A stretch of 64,000 nucleotides of DNA from JBDHWI01 sp964590135 (GCA_964590135.1 CAZPVX010000005.1:62001-126000); one strand, 5' to 3'; counted from the stretch's first letter, positions 9,046 to 17,002 are shown. Program-made: numbers and translations. The notes: a model not told the origin generated them from the sequence alone.

Positions 9046-10212
9046 TCACACGGCATCCCACGCGTAATGCGTCGCCTTCACTGCATCGGGGTCAATCTGG
9101 CCGGTCGGCTTGATGTTTGGCAGGTTGTGGCCCCACACGCGCTTGATCTCATCCAGATAGAAGATGTAATTCGCCAGCGGCACGTTCGGCGGCACGCGAT
9201 GGTCGGGCATGGGGATGTAACCGCCCTCCTCGACCAGCGGCGCGAGTCGCTCGATCATGCGCTGGATGTCGTCGAGGGAGCCGGCCAGCACGTGCTTGTC
9301 CACGCCGCCCATCAGCCGCATGTCCTTGCCAAACCTGCGCCGAAATTCCACCGGATCCGCGCCCCACGTGCCGACTTCGATCGGGAACATGGTGTTGACG
9401 CCGGCCTCCAGCCACAGTGGCGCGAGCGCGTCGATCTTGCCGTCGCAGTCGATGAACACGATGTCCACGCCGTATTTGTGCAGCGTGTCGGTGATGCGAC
9501 GGTAGTGCGGCACCAGCACCTCCTTGAATATTTTCGGCGACATGAGCGGGCCGGCGTTGTAGCACATGTCTTCCCACATGCTGGCTGCCTCGGGTTTCAC
9601 GCCGGCGCTGCACGTCTTCTCGATCACCGCAATCGCCACATCGGCCAGCGTCTCGACGATCTCCTCGAACAATGCGCGGTCGTCGTAGATCACCTCCGAC
9701 ACGCGCTCCAGCCCGAACCAGTTGCGCATCACGCCATACAGTGAGCCAGCGCCGATGAACAGCGGATACTCGCGGTCTGGACGCGTCCACTCCTTCACCA
9801 ACATCTCCCACGCTACGTCGCTGGGGAAGCGCAAGGGGTCGTCTGGGCGCAGGCGCGGCTTGAAGTGCCGCTCCCATGAGTCGCGGTCATGCAGCGCGTG
9901 AGCGAGGTGGCGCGGAATGGCGCCCAGAAATTTGGCGCGCTCGACGATCACGCCATCACCCTGTTGGACAACCTCAGTTTCTCCCCTGTCTTCGAGCCGC
10001 ACCTCAGGGAAGCCCGGCCACAAGCTGGTGACGCCGCCGCAATGGAACCATTGCGGATCCATGCCGAAGAACAAGTCGCTGTCTGCGCCGGCGGGATAGC
10101 CTTGATCCTGCCAGATCACCAGCGTTTCATCCCAGAAACCGAAATCCATGATCGGACTGCGGTCACGCGGTCGGTAGTGCATCACGGCATCAAATCGTTC
10201 TCGCGCATTCAT
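9046..10212 (-). CDS. URO-D family methyltransferase-like protein 3
   Basis: The protein has 388 residues from the ATG at 10212, which gives the common opening MNARERFDAVMHYRP. A longer reading from 10245 would run into a repeat region. The barrel segment CYNAGPLMSPKIFKEVLVPHYRR is typical of the family. DCDG (255-258) replaces the HxCG zinc-site motif of MtaA/CmuA, and GKDMRLMGGVDKHVL follows. It is the third family member in this operon and the most distant from the other two in sequence. Three such paralogs suggest several methyl donors or acceptors, but none can be named from the sequence. Confidence 0.82.
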   Translation of the reverse strand: MNARERFDAVMHYRPRDRSPIMDFGFWDETLVIWQDQGYPAGADSDLFFGMDPQWFHCGGVTSLWPGFPEVRLEDRGETEVVQQGDGVIVERAKFLGAIPRHLAHALHDRDSWERHFKPRLRPDDPLRFPSDVAWEMLVKEWTRPDREYPLFIGAGSLYGVMRNWFGLERVSEVIYDDRALFEEIVETLADVAIAVIEKTCSAGVKPEAASMWEDMCYNAGPLMSPKIFKEVLVPHYRRITDTLHKYGVDIVFIDCDGKIDALAPLWLEAGVNTMFPIEVGTWGADPVEFRRRFGKDMRLMGGVDKHVLAGSLDDIQRMIERLAPLVEEGGYIPMPDHRVPPNVPLANYIFYLDEIKRVWGHNLPNIKPTGQIDPDAVKATHYAWDAV

Positions 10213-10215
10213 GGT

Positions 10216-10320
10216 TGTTGCCTGGACAGGATTAGCAGGACTCAACAGGATTTTTCCAATCTGATCTGGTCAATCCGNNNNNNNNNNCGGTTCATCTTGT
10301 TAATTCTGACTGAAAAGAAT
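10216..10320. repeat. ACAGGATT-type short intergenic repeat around an assembly gap
   Basis: The 88-base gap between two operon genes contains ACAGGATTAGCAGGACT, ACAGGATT and TTGTTAATTCTGACTG. These are degenerate copies of an AATCCTGTTAATCCTG-type motif. The sequence breaks into 10 Ns inside this element, which suggests the assembler stopped on a repeat present elsewhere in the genome. Confidence 0.45.
10278..10287. other. Assembly gap (10 N)
   Basis: Ten Ns lie between the homocysteine methyltransferase and URO-D protein 3 genes. The true gap length is not known, so the spacing of these two genes and any short element here are uncertain. Confidence 0.99.
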
Positions 10321-11187
10321 CTTCTTGAGAGATTGGATGAAGGCGGGTGAGGAGCCGCAGCAGCCGCCGATGAACGTTGCGCCGGCGCTCACCACCGCTG
10401 GCGCAAATGATGCAAACTGCTCAGCGCTGGTGCGATACACCGCTCTGCCTTCGACCAGTTCGGGCAGGCCGGCGTTCGCCTTGATCCACACCGGCAGCGA
10501 CGTCGCCTGGCGTAGCCGAGCGGCAATCTGCACATAGCCTTCGATGCCCTGCCCGCAATTTGCGCCGATCACATCTGCGCCGGCGGCCTCCAATCGCTCG
10601 ACTGCCTGCTCTGGCGTCACGCCCATCATCGTGCGGCCTTTGTCCTTGCCGCTGTCATAGGTCATGCTGACCACGACCGGCAGGCCAGTGGCTTTCGCCG
10701 CCTCCAGCGCGATGCACGCCTCATCGAGGTCACTCATGGTCTCGATCACGATGGCGTCTGCGCCGCCGGCGGCCAGCGCCTGCGCCTGCTCGGCAAAGGT
10801 GTCGCGCAACGCATCCTCAGTCACTTCGTCAGAGATCAACATCTTGCCGCTGGGGCCGATGGAGGCAAAGACGAGCGCAGGCGTGCCTTCGGTCGCACGT
10901 TTGCTCAGCGCCGCGCCGGCGCGATTGATCTCGGCAGCTCGCGTGTCAAGGCCGTGACGCGCCAGCACGAAGCGGTTTGCGCCAAAGGTGTTGGTGAGGA
11001 TGATGCAGCTGCCGGCATTCACGTAGGCGCGGGCGACATCTTCGACCTTCGCCGGCTGGGTCAGGTTCCACGCGTCAGGACAGGCGCCGATGGGCAGGCC
11101 GCGCGCCTGCAATTGCGTGCCCCACGCGCCGTCGATTAGCACCGGCGCTTCGCCGGCCAACCGCTCAATCAAAGGGTGATGCATCAT
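10300..11187 (-). CDS. Homocysteine S-methyltransferase domain protein (MetH N-terminal type)
   Basis: The protein has 295 residues, the size of the free-standing homocysteine-binding domain of MetH/BHMT. It opens with IDGAWGTQLQARGL and continues with NTFGANRF and MTYDSGKDKGRTMMGVTPEQ. The zinc-binding cysteines are in GANCGQG and the C-terminal GGCCG. The family moves a methyl group to homocysteine to give methionine. Its start overlaps the corrinoid protein's stop by 4 bases (11184-11187), so translation is coupled and the corrinoid protein is its likely methyl donor. There is no pterin-binding domain in it or elsewhere in the cluster. Confidence 0.9.
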   Translation of the reverse strand: MMHHPLIERLAGEAPVLIDGAWGTQLQARGLPIGACPDAWNLTQPAKVEDVARAYVNAGSCIILTNTFGANRFVLARHGLDTRAAEINRAGAALSKRATEGTPALVFASIGPSGKMLISDEVTEDALRDTFAEQAQALAAGGADAIVIETMSDLDEACIALEAAKATGLPVVVSMTYDSGKDKGRTMMGVTPEQAVERLEAAGADVIGANCGQGIEGYVQIAARLRQATSLPVWIKANAGLPELVEGRAVYRTSAEQFASFAPAVVSAGATFIGGCCGSSPAFIQSLKKILFSQN

Positions 11188-11816
11188 GCGCCAACCAGCT
11201 TGCGTGCCATCTGCACCGCGCCGCTTGCGTTGTCGCTGAAGCCATCTGCGCCGATCTCATCAGCGAAGCGCTGCGTGACTGGCGCGCCACCGATGATCAC
11301 CTTGACCTGATCGCGGACGCCGGCTTCGCTCAGCGCATCGATGGTGCCTTTCATGTTGCTCATCGTGGTGGTGAGCAGCGCCGAGAGCGCCACAACCTGC
11401 GCGCCGCGCTCCTTCACCGCGCTGATGAACTTCTCCGGCGTCACATCCACGCCGAGGTCGATCACCTCAAAGCCGCCGCCTTCCAGCATGGCCGCCACGA
11501 GATTCTTGCCAATGTCATGCAGGTCGCCCTTCACGGTGCCAATGGCAACCTTGCCAACCGGCTCAGCGCCCTTGGCTGCCAGCAATGGCTTGAGCAATTC
11601 GAGCGCAGATTTCATCGCGCGGGCGGCGATGAGCAGTTCGGGGACAAAATAGTCGTTGCGTTCGAATCGTTTGCCCACTTCGTCCATTGCCGGGATCATC
11701 GTGTCGTCCAAGAGCGTCTGGGGGTCCATGCCTTCGTCAAGGGCTTGCTGCGTTGCAGCCCGGGCAGTCTTGGCATTGCCGTTGACGATGGCGTCGTACA
11801 AGGTTTGAATATCCAT
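11184..11816 (-). CDS. Corrinoid-binding protein (MtmC/MtbC/MtaC type)
   Basis: This 210-residue protein has the two-part build of free corrinoid proteins. A four-helix B12-binding cap (residues 1-80, with IPAMDEVGKRFERNDYFVPELL) is followed by a Rossmann-like cobalamin domain. The hallmark DxHxxG motif is DLHDIG at 98-103, so His100 should be the lower cobalt ligand. ALSALLTTTM and VIIGGAPVTQRFADEIGADG are also typical. It carries methyl groups between partner methyltransferases. It is the first gene of the operon, with AGAGG about 9 bases upstream. Paired inverted repeats lie before it. Confidence 0.95.
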   Translation of the reverse strand: MDIQTLYDAIVNGNAKTARAATQQALDEGMDPQTLLDDTMIPAMDEVGKRFERNDYFVPELLIAARAMKSALELLKPLLAAKGAEPVGKVAIGTVKGDLHDIGKNLVAAMLEGGGFEVIDLGVDVTPEKFISAVKERGAQVVALSALLTTTMSNMKGTIDALSEAGVRDQVKVIIGGAPVTQRFADEIGADGFSDNASGAVQMARKLVGA

Positions 11817-11883
11817 TTTGCGGTGCCTCTGGCGTAAAAACCTAGTAGAAATGTGTTGTGGCTCAACCGGCTTTACGGCGAGT

Positions 11884-11933
11884 TGTCAACTGGACAAACG
11901 GATAGTTCGTCAAGTGTATTCCACTTGATGAAC
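11884..11933. promoter_or_regulatory. Paired dyad elements upstream of the corrinoid operon
   Basis: Two inverted repeats lie 67-120 bases upstream of the first operon gene. One has 12-base arms 11905-11916 and 11922-11933 (GTTCGTCAAGTG and CACTTGATGAAC, one mismatch, 5-base spacer). The other is TTGTC-N5-GACAA at 11884-11898. On the minus strand TTGACA (11884-11889) could be a -35 box, but no good -10 sits at the right distance. Operator function is inference. Confidence 0.35.
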
Positions 11934-11990
11934 TCTGGACGTTTTAGAGGGCTGTTGCTTCAACAAATTCCTGTGAATTGCATGAAGGTT

Positions 11991-13022
11991 TCATGCATGC
12001 AGTTCACGCCGCACCGCCGGCGCCACCACCGTGCCAAGCAACTCCACTGCCCGCAACATGGCTGCATGCGGCACTGTGCCAACGCCGAGTTGCAGCAGCA
12101 TGCGCTGATGCTTGAACAGACTGTGCTGGAAGAGAATCTTCTCGATCACCTCATCCGGCGTGCCGACGAAATCCGAGCCGCGCAACCCGCGCGATGCCTC
12201 AAACTGCTGGCGGGTGATGGGCGACCAGCCGCGCTCGCGACCGATGCGATTCATCATCAGCGAGAAACCGGGGAAGTAGATGTCGGCGGCCTGTTTCGAG
12301 TCGTCGGCCAGGAAGCCATGCGCATTGATGCTGACCGGCAGCTGTGCAATGTCGTGGCCGGCCTCCATGGCTGTCTCGCGATATAGCTCGACATATGGTT
12401 TGAATCGCTCCGGCATCCCGCCGATGATGGCGAGCGCCATCGGCAGGCCGAGCGTGGCTGCGCGCACCACGGATTGCGGTGTGCCGCCCACCGCGATCCA
12501 CACCGGCAGCCGGCGCTCCGGGCGCGGATACACGCCCAGGTCGTCAATGGCGGCGCGGTGTTTGCCCTGCCATGTCACGCGCTCGCTGTCGCGCAGTTTC
12601 AGCAGCAGGTCGAGCTTCTCCGCGAACAGTTCATCGTAATCGTGCAGATCAAAGCCGAACAGCGGAAACGACTCAATAAATGAGCCGCGGCCTGCCATGA
12701 TCTCGGCGCGGCCATCTGATAGCAGATCCAGGGTGGCATATTGCTGGAACACGCGCACTGGGTCATCCGAACTAAGCACGGTGACGGCGCTGCTGAGCTT
12801 GATGCGCTGGGTGCGGGCGGCGGCGTGGGCAAGGATGATCGCCGGCGCGCTCGACGCGAAGTCGGGCCGATGATGCTCTCCCACGCCAAACACATCCAGC
12901 CCGACCTGATCAGCCAGCGCGATGGTTTCGACCAGATTGTGTAGTCGCTCGCGCGGGCTGATCTTCTGGCCGGCCGCATTCGGTGTCAACTCGGCAAAGG
13001 AGTAGATGCCAAGTTCGAACAT
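11991..13022 (-). CDS. Luciferase-like (LLM class) flavin-dependent oxidoreductase
   Basis: A 343-residue protein with the bacterial-luciferase-like barrel pattern. It shows LGIYSFAELT, GVGEHHRPDF, LSSAVTVLSSDDPVRVFQQ, AEIMAGRGSFIESFPLF and VWIAVGGTPQSVVRAA. The family uses FMN or F420 to oxidise or monooxygenate small molecules in the cytoplasm; the substrate is unknown. Its ATG at 13022 shares a base with the stop of fabI (TGATG), so it is probably translated by coupling. A bulged hairpin (about 11973-12006) spans its stop codon, without a clear U-tract. The pairing with fabI does not by itself reveal a role. Confidence 0.88.
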   Translation of the reverse strand: MFELGIYSFAELTPNAAGQKISPRERLHNLVETIALADQVGLDVFGVGEHHRPDFASSAPAIILAHAAARTQRIKLSSAVTVLSSDDPVRVFQQYATLDLLSDGRAEIMAGRGSFIESFPLFGFDLHDYDELFAEKLDLLLKLRDSERVTWQGKHRAAIDDLGVYPRPERRLPVWIAVGGTPQSVVRAATLGLPMALAIIGGMPERFKPYVELYRETAMEAGHDIAQLPVSINAHGFLADDSKQAADIYFPGFSLMMNRIGRERGWSPITRQQFEASRGLRGSDFVGTPDEVIEKILFQHSLFKHQRMLLQLGVGTVPHAAMLRAVELLGTVVAPAVRRELHA

Positions 13023-13810
13023 CACTCCTCACTGGCGAGTGGGAAGCCGACGTTGAAGCCGGCGTCGACGTAGTGAATCTCGCCTGTCACGCCGGCCGCC
13101 AGGTCGCTGCACAGATATGCCGCCGAATTGCCAACATCCTCAATGGTGATGTTGCGGTGCAGCAGACTGACCTTGCTGAACTCGTTGATGAGCGCGCGCG
13201 AGCCACTGATGCCGGCGACCGCCAGGGTGCGAATCGGGCCGGCGCTGATGGCGTTCACGCGGATGTGCTTCTCCTCGGCGCCGAAGTCTGCTGCCAGGTA
13301 GCGCACGCTCGCTTCCAACGCGGCCTTCGCCACGCCCATCGTGTTGTAGTGCGGCACCGCGCGCTGGCTGCCGATGTAGGTCAGCGTCAGCATCGAGCCG
13401 TTTGGCTTCATGATCGGCGCGGCGGCGCGCGCCAGCGCAGTGAACGAGAACACGCTGATGTCCATCGCCATGCGGAAGCCCTCGCGGGAGACGTTGTAGA
13501 AAGCGCCGGCGAGGTCGTCGCGGTTGGCGAAGGCGATCGAATGCACGAGGATGTCGATTTCGCCGAAGCGCGCTTTCGCTTTCTCCATCACCGCGGCGAT
13601 GTCCTCGTCCTTGCCCACGTCGCACGGCTCCACCCAGTCGCTGCCGAGTGATTCGGCCAGCGGGCGAACGCGCCGCTCCAGTTTCTCGCCGGCGTAGCTG
13701 AAGCCGAGCGTCGCACCTTCGCGATGAAATGCCTGCGAGATGCCCCAGGCGATGCTGTGGTCGTTGGCCACGCCAAAAATCAACGCTGTTTTGCCGGTGA
13801 GTAAGCCCAT
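13022..13810 (-). CDS. fabI: Enoyl-[acyl-carrier-protein] reductase FabI
   Basis: A 262-residue SDR of the FabI type, the normal length for the family. It catalyses the NAD(P)H-dependent last reduction of each fatty-acid elongation round. The N-terminus LTGKTALIFGVANDHSIAWG holds the cofactor loop. The catalytic residues Tyr145, Tyr155 and Lys162 align with the Y-x9-Y-x6-K pattern of FabI, inside LTYIGSQRAVPHYNTMGVAK. VNAISAGPIRTLA is also characteristic. The start has AGAGG 9 bases upstream. It shares a base with the downstream oxidoreductase gene. Confidence 0.95.
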   Translation of the reverse strand: MGLLTGKTALIFGVANDHSIAWGISQAFHREGATLGFSYAGEKLERRVRPLAESLGSDWVEPCDVGKDEDIAAVMEKAKARFGEIDILVHSIAFANRDDLAGAFYNVSREGFRMAMDISVFSFTALARAAAPIMKPNGSMLTLTYIGSQRAVPHYNTMGVAKAALEASVRYLAADFGAEEKHIRVNAISAGPIRTLAVAGISGSRALINEFSKVSLLHRNITIEDVGNSAAYLCSDLAAGVTGEIHYVDAGFNVGFPLASEE

Positions 13811-13997
13811 GGTGTGTTTCCTCTGTGAGATCAGGTTTGGCCGGTGAGTATAGCGCCGGCGAACTGAGCAGGTTTTAGCCTGTCAAATGAGCAATGGCGG
13901 GGACATCATTGCCCTGTCACTAGGCACGCTCTGTCGTCCAGGCGATAGAAACTGGCGCTGATGCGCATAGGATGAAAGCACACACAGGAGGATTTCC

Positions 13998-14831
13998 ATG
14001 AAGCTAGATCGATTGACCACAACGATGTTCGTCGCCGCCATGCTGTTATTGGCAGCCTGTCAGGCCGCGCCGGCGGCAATGCCGGCTCAGGTCGTTACAC
14101 TCAAAGGTGCGGATTTCTCGTTTGAAGGGCCGGCAGAGGTGCAGAGCGGCTGGGTGACTGTGAACTTTTCCAATGTTGGCAAAGAAGCGCACCATGCCCA
14201 GTTTGCTAGGCTCAACGATGGCGTGACGCCGCAGCAGATTCAAGATGCGCTGAAGCAGAGCGAGCAGGCAGCGCTGGCGCTTGTCTCGCTGGTGGGCGGA
14301 CCAAGTGTGATCGATCCGAACGGCAATGGCAGCGTGACGATGAATCTCGCGCCAGGCCAGTACATGCTGCTGTGCTTCTTGCCCAGCGCCGACGGCGTGC
14401 CGCATCTGGCGAAGGGTATGGTTGCGCTGTTGACGGTGAAGGGCGCTGGCGCATCCACCGCCGCAGAGCCGAAGGCTGACGTGACGGTGAATATGGCTGA
14501 TTTTCACTACACCATGCCGGCGGAGGTGAAGGCCGGCAAGCAGGTGTGGAAGGTTGTCAATGACGGTCCGCAACCGCACGAGATCGTTGTGTTGAAGCTG
14601 GAGGATGGCAAGACGCCTGATGACGTGTTTGCATTCTTCGCCAAGCCGGAGGGTAAGCCACCGTTTACTTCCATCGGCGGGATGCAGGGCATCAGCAAGG
14701 GCGCAGCGCCGGCGTTCATCAACTTCGACCTGCAACCCGGAACCTACGTCGCGCTGTGCAACATCCCAGACGCGACAACCGGCAAGGCACACGCCGAACT
14801 GGGCATGGTGATGCCTTTCACGGTCAAATAA
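13998..14831 (+). CDS. Lipoprotein with two cupredoxin-like copper domains
   Basis: The protein has 277 residues. A lipobox LAAC (Cys21) follows a short signal peptide, so it should be anchored outside the cytoplasm. Two cupredoxin-like domains follow (about 31-147 and 160-277). Each has the ligand pattern of a type-1 copper site: His66 (or His65), Cys126, His136 and Met141 in the first, and His194, Cys254, His265 and Met270 in the second. The loop from Cys to the second His is 10-11 residues, longer than the usual C-x4-H. Likely roles are electron transfer or copper binding. A ribosome site (CAGGAGG) precedes the ATG, and a terminator hairpin follows. Confidence 0.8.
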   Translation: MKLDRLTTTMFVAAMLLLAACQAAPAAMPAQVVTLKGADFSFEGPAEVQSGWVTVNFSNVGKEAHHAQFARLNDGVTPQQIQDALKQSEQAALALVSLVGGPSVIDPNGNGSVTMNLAPGQYMLLCFLPSADGVPHLAKGMVALLTVKGAGASTAAEPKADVTVNMADFHYTMPAEVKAGKQVWKVVNDGPQPHEIVVLKLEDGKTPDDVFAFFAKPEGKPPFTSIGGMQGISKGAAPAFINFDLQPGTYVALCNIPDATTGKAHAELGMVMPFTVK

Positions 14832-14849
14832 GCGCACAGCGGCGCAATT

Positions 14850-14896
14850 GAGGTTGGCAGACCTGCAGCAAAGTCACGCCTGCCAACCTTCTCTTT
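14850..14896 (+). terminator. Hairpin after the cupredoxin lipoprotein gene
   Basis: Ten-base perfect arms AGGTTGGCAG (14851-14860) and CTGCCAACCT (14880-14889) with a 19-base loop are followed by TTCTCTTTGC, a T-rich tail. It begins 20 bases after the stop codon, fitting an intrinsic terminator. Confidence 0.6.
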
Positions 14897-15044
14897 GCTC
14901 TTCAGCGCTTTTCAGCGTGATTTCAGGAAAATAATGCAAAATGGAGTCTGAAAAACAAGGTGGAAAACTGGACCACGTGCGACTATTGTGATAGTCCGCC
15001 GTAATAAGAAGCAACAGCGAACCGTTCACAGGAGGGGAACAGTC

Positions 15045-15230
15045 ATGTTGAATTCGCCAGCCCAAACCGACATTCGGCGCTTTACGATGGAACACGCTGC
15101 CATCGCAGAAGAGAAGCTGCCGATCAGCGAAGATGCGCACAACACCCTTTCAGGCATCGTGATTGGCTTCGCCGGCGCAGTGCTCGTTGCCGGTGCCATT
15201 CTCATGCTGCGCCTGCTGGGTGTGGTGTGA
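15045..15230 (+). CDS. Small single-span membrane protein
   Basis: A 61-residue protein from the ATG at 15045, which has a strong ribosome site (GGAGGGG) about 6 bases upstream. Residues 1-30 are polar (MEHAAIAEEKLPISEDAHN); residues 36-59 form one membrane helix (GIVIGFAGAVLVAGAILMLRLL). An intrinsic terminator follows directly, so this is an independent transcript. I do not recognise the family. The strong ribosome site and terminator make it a real gene despite its size. Confidence 0.7.
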   Translation: MLNSPAQTDIRRFTMEHAAIAEEKLPISEDAHNTLSGIVIGFAGAVLVAGAILMLRLLGVV

Positions 15231-15249
15231 CGGCGTGAATCTACCCAGG

Positions 15250-15278
15250 AACCCCCTGCAAACGCAGGGGTTTTTTTT
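15250..15278 (+). terminator. Intrinsic terminator
   Basis: A GC-rich stem CCCCTGC/GCAGGGG (15253-15259, 15264-15270) with a 4-base loop is followed by eight Ts (15271-15278), 20 bases after the small membrane protein's stop. This is a textbook Rho-independent terminator. Confidence 0.93.
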
Positions 15279-15422
15279 CGCATCCTGCGATTTCAAGCGC
15301 GAAGTGAGCAACCGTTGGTCTGTGAGATGAGCAGCGCCATCAAGATGATGCTGTCACATGCGAGGCGCTATCCCTGTATCACTTTGCCTGCGACAAAACG
15401 GCGCAAGGCTGCGAGGTGGCGT

Positions 15423-16136
15423 GTGAATCTTGAACAAACCGTGGCCGCCTATGGTCTGCCGGCGATTTTCATCGTCATGCTGCTCAAGGAGCTTGGCATT
15501 CCAGTGCCTATTCCGGGGGATCTCATCATGCTTGGCGCGGCGGCGCAGGCTGCGCGCGGTCAGTTCGAACCCACCTCGGCGTTTGCCGTGATATTTGTGC
15601 CGATGCTGATCGGAGGCATGGCGCAATACGCCATTGCGCGCGGGCCGGGGCGGGCGTTCATCTATCGCGCCGGCAGATATATTGGCTTGACGCAGGAGCG
15701 GCTGGACAAGATGATGACGCGCGTGCGGCGCGGCGGCAGCGCAGCGGTGGCGATCGGGTTGACCACGCCGGGTGTGCGCATTGCCACCACGCCGGCGTCT
15801 GGCCTGGCTGACCTTGCGCCGCGCCGATATGCACTCGGACTGGTGGTGGGCAGCGCGCTATTCCTCGGCTGGCACTTTGTGCTGGGTTATGCCGGCGGCA
15901 CGGCCATTGAATCACTGCACATTCCGTTGCCGGCAGCCGCTGGCATCGTGATAGCAGTGATTGCGTTTGGGTTGATTGCTGCGCTGGCGCGCTATTTCCG
16001 CGTCAAACGTATTCGGCCTTCCGCCGGTGAGAGTTACGCCGTGTGGGCGGATGCGGCTTGTCCGGTGTGCGCGGCGGTCACGCTGGTGCAGGCCATGCGC
16101 GAGGTTCCCGTGCAGCATCCACATGCGTCGCGCTAA
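15423..16136 (+). CDS. DedA family membrane protein
   Basis: The protein has 237 residues from a GTG at 15423 with GAGG upstream. Longer in-frame starts (TTG at 15315, ATG at 15327) would add a basic, non-hydrophobic leader. The DedA signature is present as KELGIPVPIPGDLIMLGAAA, followed by an arginine/glycine region (RRGGSAAVAIGLTTPGVRIATTPASGLA) and two late membrane helices. The family includes undecaprenyl-phosphate and phospholipid flippases of the inner membrane. Odd point: the cytoplasmic tail ends with ACPVCAAVT, a CPxC-type pair not usual for the family. Its stop overlaps by 4 bases that of the convergent methyltransferase gene. Confidence 0.82.
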   Translation: MNLEQTVAAYGLPAIFIVMLLKELGIPVPIPGDLIMLGAAAQAARGQFEPTSAFAVIFVPMLIGGMAQYAIARGPGRAFIYRAGRYIGLTQERLDKMMTRVRRGGSAAVAIGLTTPGVRIATTPASGLADLAPRRYALGLVVGSALFLGWHFVLGYAGGTAIESLHIPLPAAAGIVIAVIAFGLIAALARYFRVKRIRPSAGESYAVWADAACPVCAAVTLVQAMREVPVQHPHASR

Positions 16137-17002
16137 CGTATTGCGGCGATGTGCGCCGGCGTGGTGCCGCAGCAGCCGCCGATGAGGCCGGCGCCAAGTG
16201 CGCGCCAATCCCTTGCCGCTTCAGCATAGGCCGCCGGCGACACAGCATCCGTCAACGTCCAGCCCACCGTCTCATCCACATGGCCGACATTGCCATACGC
16301 GCCGATTTCGCAACGGCCAGCCACGGCGGACTTGAGCGTTGTCAACGCCGAAGCGATTTGCGCGACCGGGATGCAATTTACCAAGACTATTTGCGGGGCA
16401 AAAGGCATGACTGCATTCACCGCATCGCGCAGCGTTTCGCCGCTGAGCAAGCGGTTATCTGCGCCGAGCGTGAAGCTGACCCATAGCGGCTTGCCAGTCG
16501 CGTGCGCGGCGCGAGAGGCTGCAACCGCCTCACGGATCGTGTTCATGGTTTCGACCAGGATGAGGTCGACGCCGGCGTCTGCAAGGTTGCACGCCAGTGC
16601 GGCATGTTCAGCGCTCAGTTCGGTCTCGCTTGGAACCAGTTCGGGCGAGTAGCAGTCTTCGACCGGAGCCATGCTGCCGGCCACGGTGAAGGGGTGCGAA
16701 TCTCGGATTGTCTCGCTCTCTCGCCCTCTCGCCTTCGTCGTCGCATTGCGCGCCAGATCAACTGCCCTGAACGTCAACTCACGGGCGCGGTGAGCGATGC
16801 CGGCCTTTGCCAGCGCGCGCAGGTTGGTGCGGAAGGTGTTCGTGGTGATGACATGCGCGCCGGCGGCAAGATAATCGAGGTGGATTTGCTCAACTACCTC
16901 AGGCGCCGCATCCAGCGCGATGGCAGACCATAATGGCAGCGTGGTGTCCACGCCGCGACGTGTCAACTCCGTCCCCATCGCGCCATCCAGAATGATCGTC
17001 AT
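16133..17002 (-). CDS. Homocysteine S-methyltransferase (MmuM-like)
   Basis: A 289-residue homocysteine methyltransferase, separate from the one in the corrinoid operon. The start ATG at 17002 gives the typical opening TIILDGAMGTELTRRG; the reading frame upstream of it is open by chance and antisense to the next gene. NTFRTNLRAL, AGSMAPVEDCYSPE, VLVNCIPV and the C-terminal GGCCGTTPAHI supply the zinc cysteines. Relatives such as MmuM use S-methylmethionine or SAM as donor. There is no corrinoid gene next to it, so a corrinoid-independent reaction is likely. Confidence 0.9.
   Translation of the reverse strand: MTIILDGAMGTELTRRGVDTTLPLWSAIALDAAPEVVEQIHLDYLAAGAHVITTNTFRTNLRALAKAGIAHRARELTFRAVDLARNATTKARGRESETIRDSHPFTVAGSMAPVEDCYSPELVPSETELSAEHAALACNLADAGVDLILVETMNTIREAVAASRAAHATGKPLWVSFTLGADNRLLSGETLRDAVNAVMPFAPQIVLVNCIPVAQIASALTTLKSAVAGRCEIGAYGNVGHVDETVGWTLTDAVSPAAYAEAARDWRALGAGLIGGCCGTTPAHIAAIR

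Noticed and set aside
11817..11990. Cobalamin riboswitch upstream of the corrinoid operon
   Set aside because: I looked for the conserved B12-box core on the minus strand and did not see it; only simple dyads are present.
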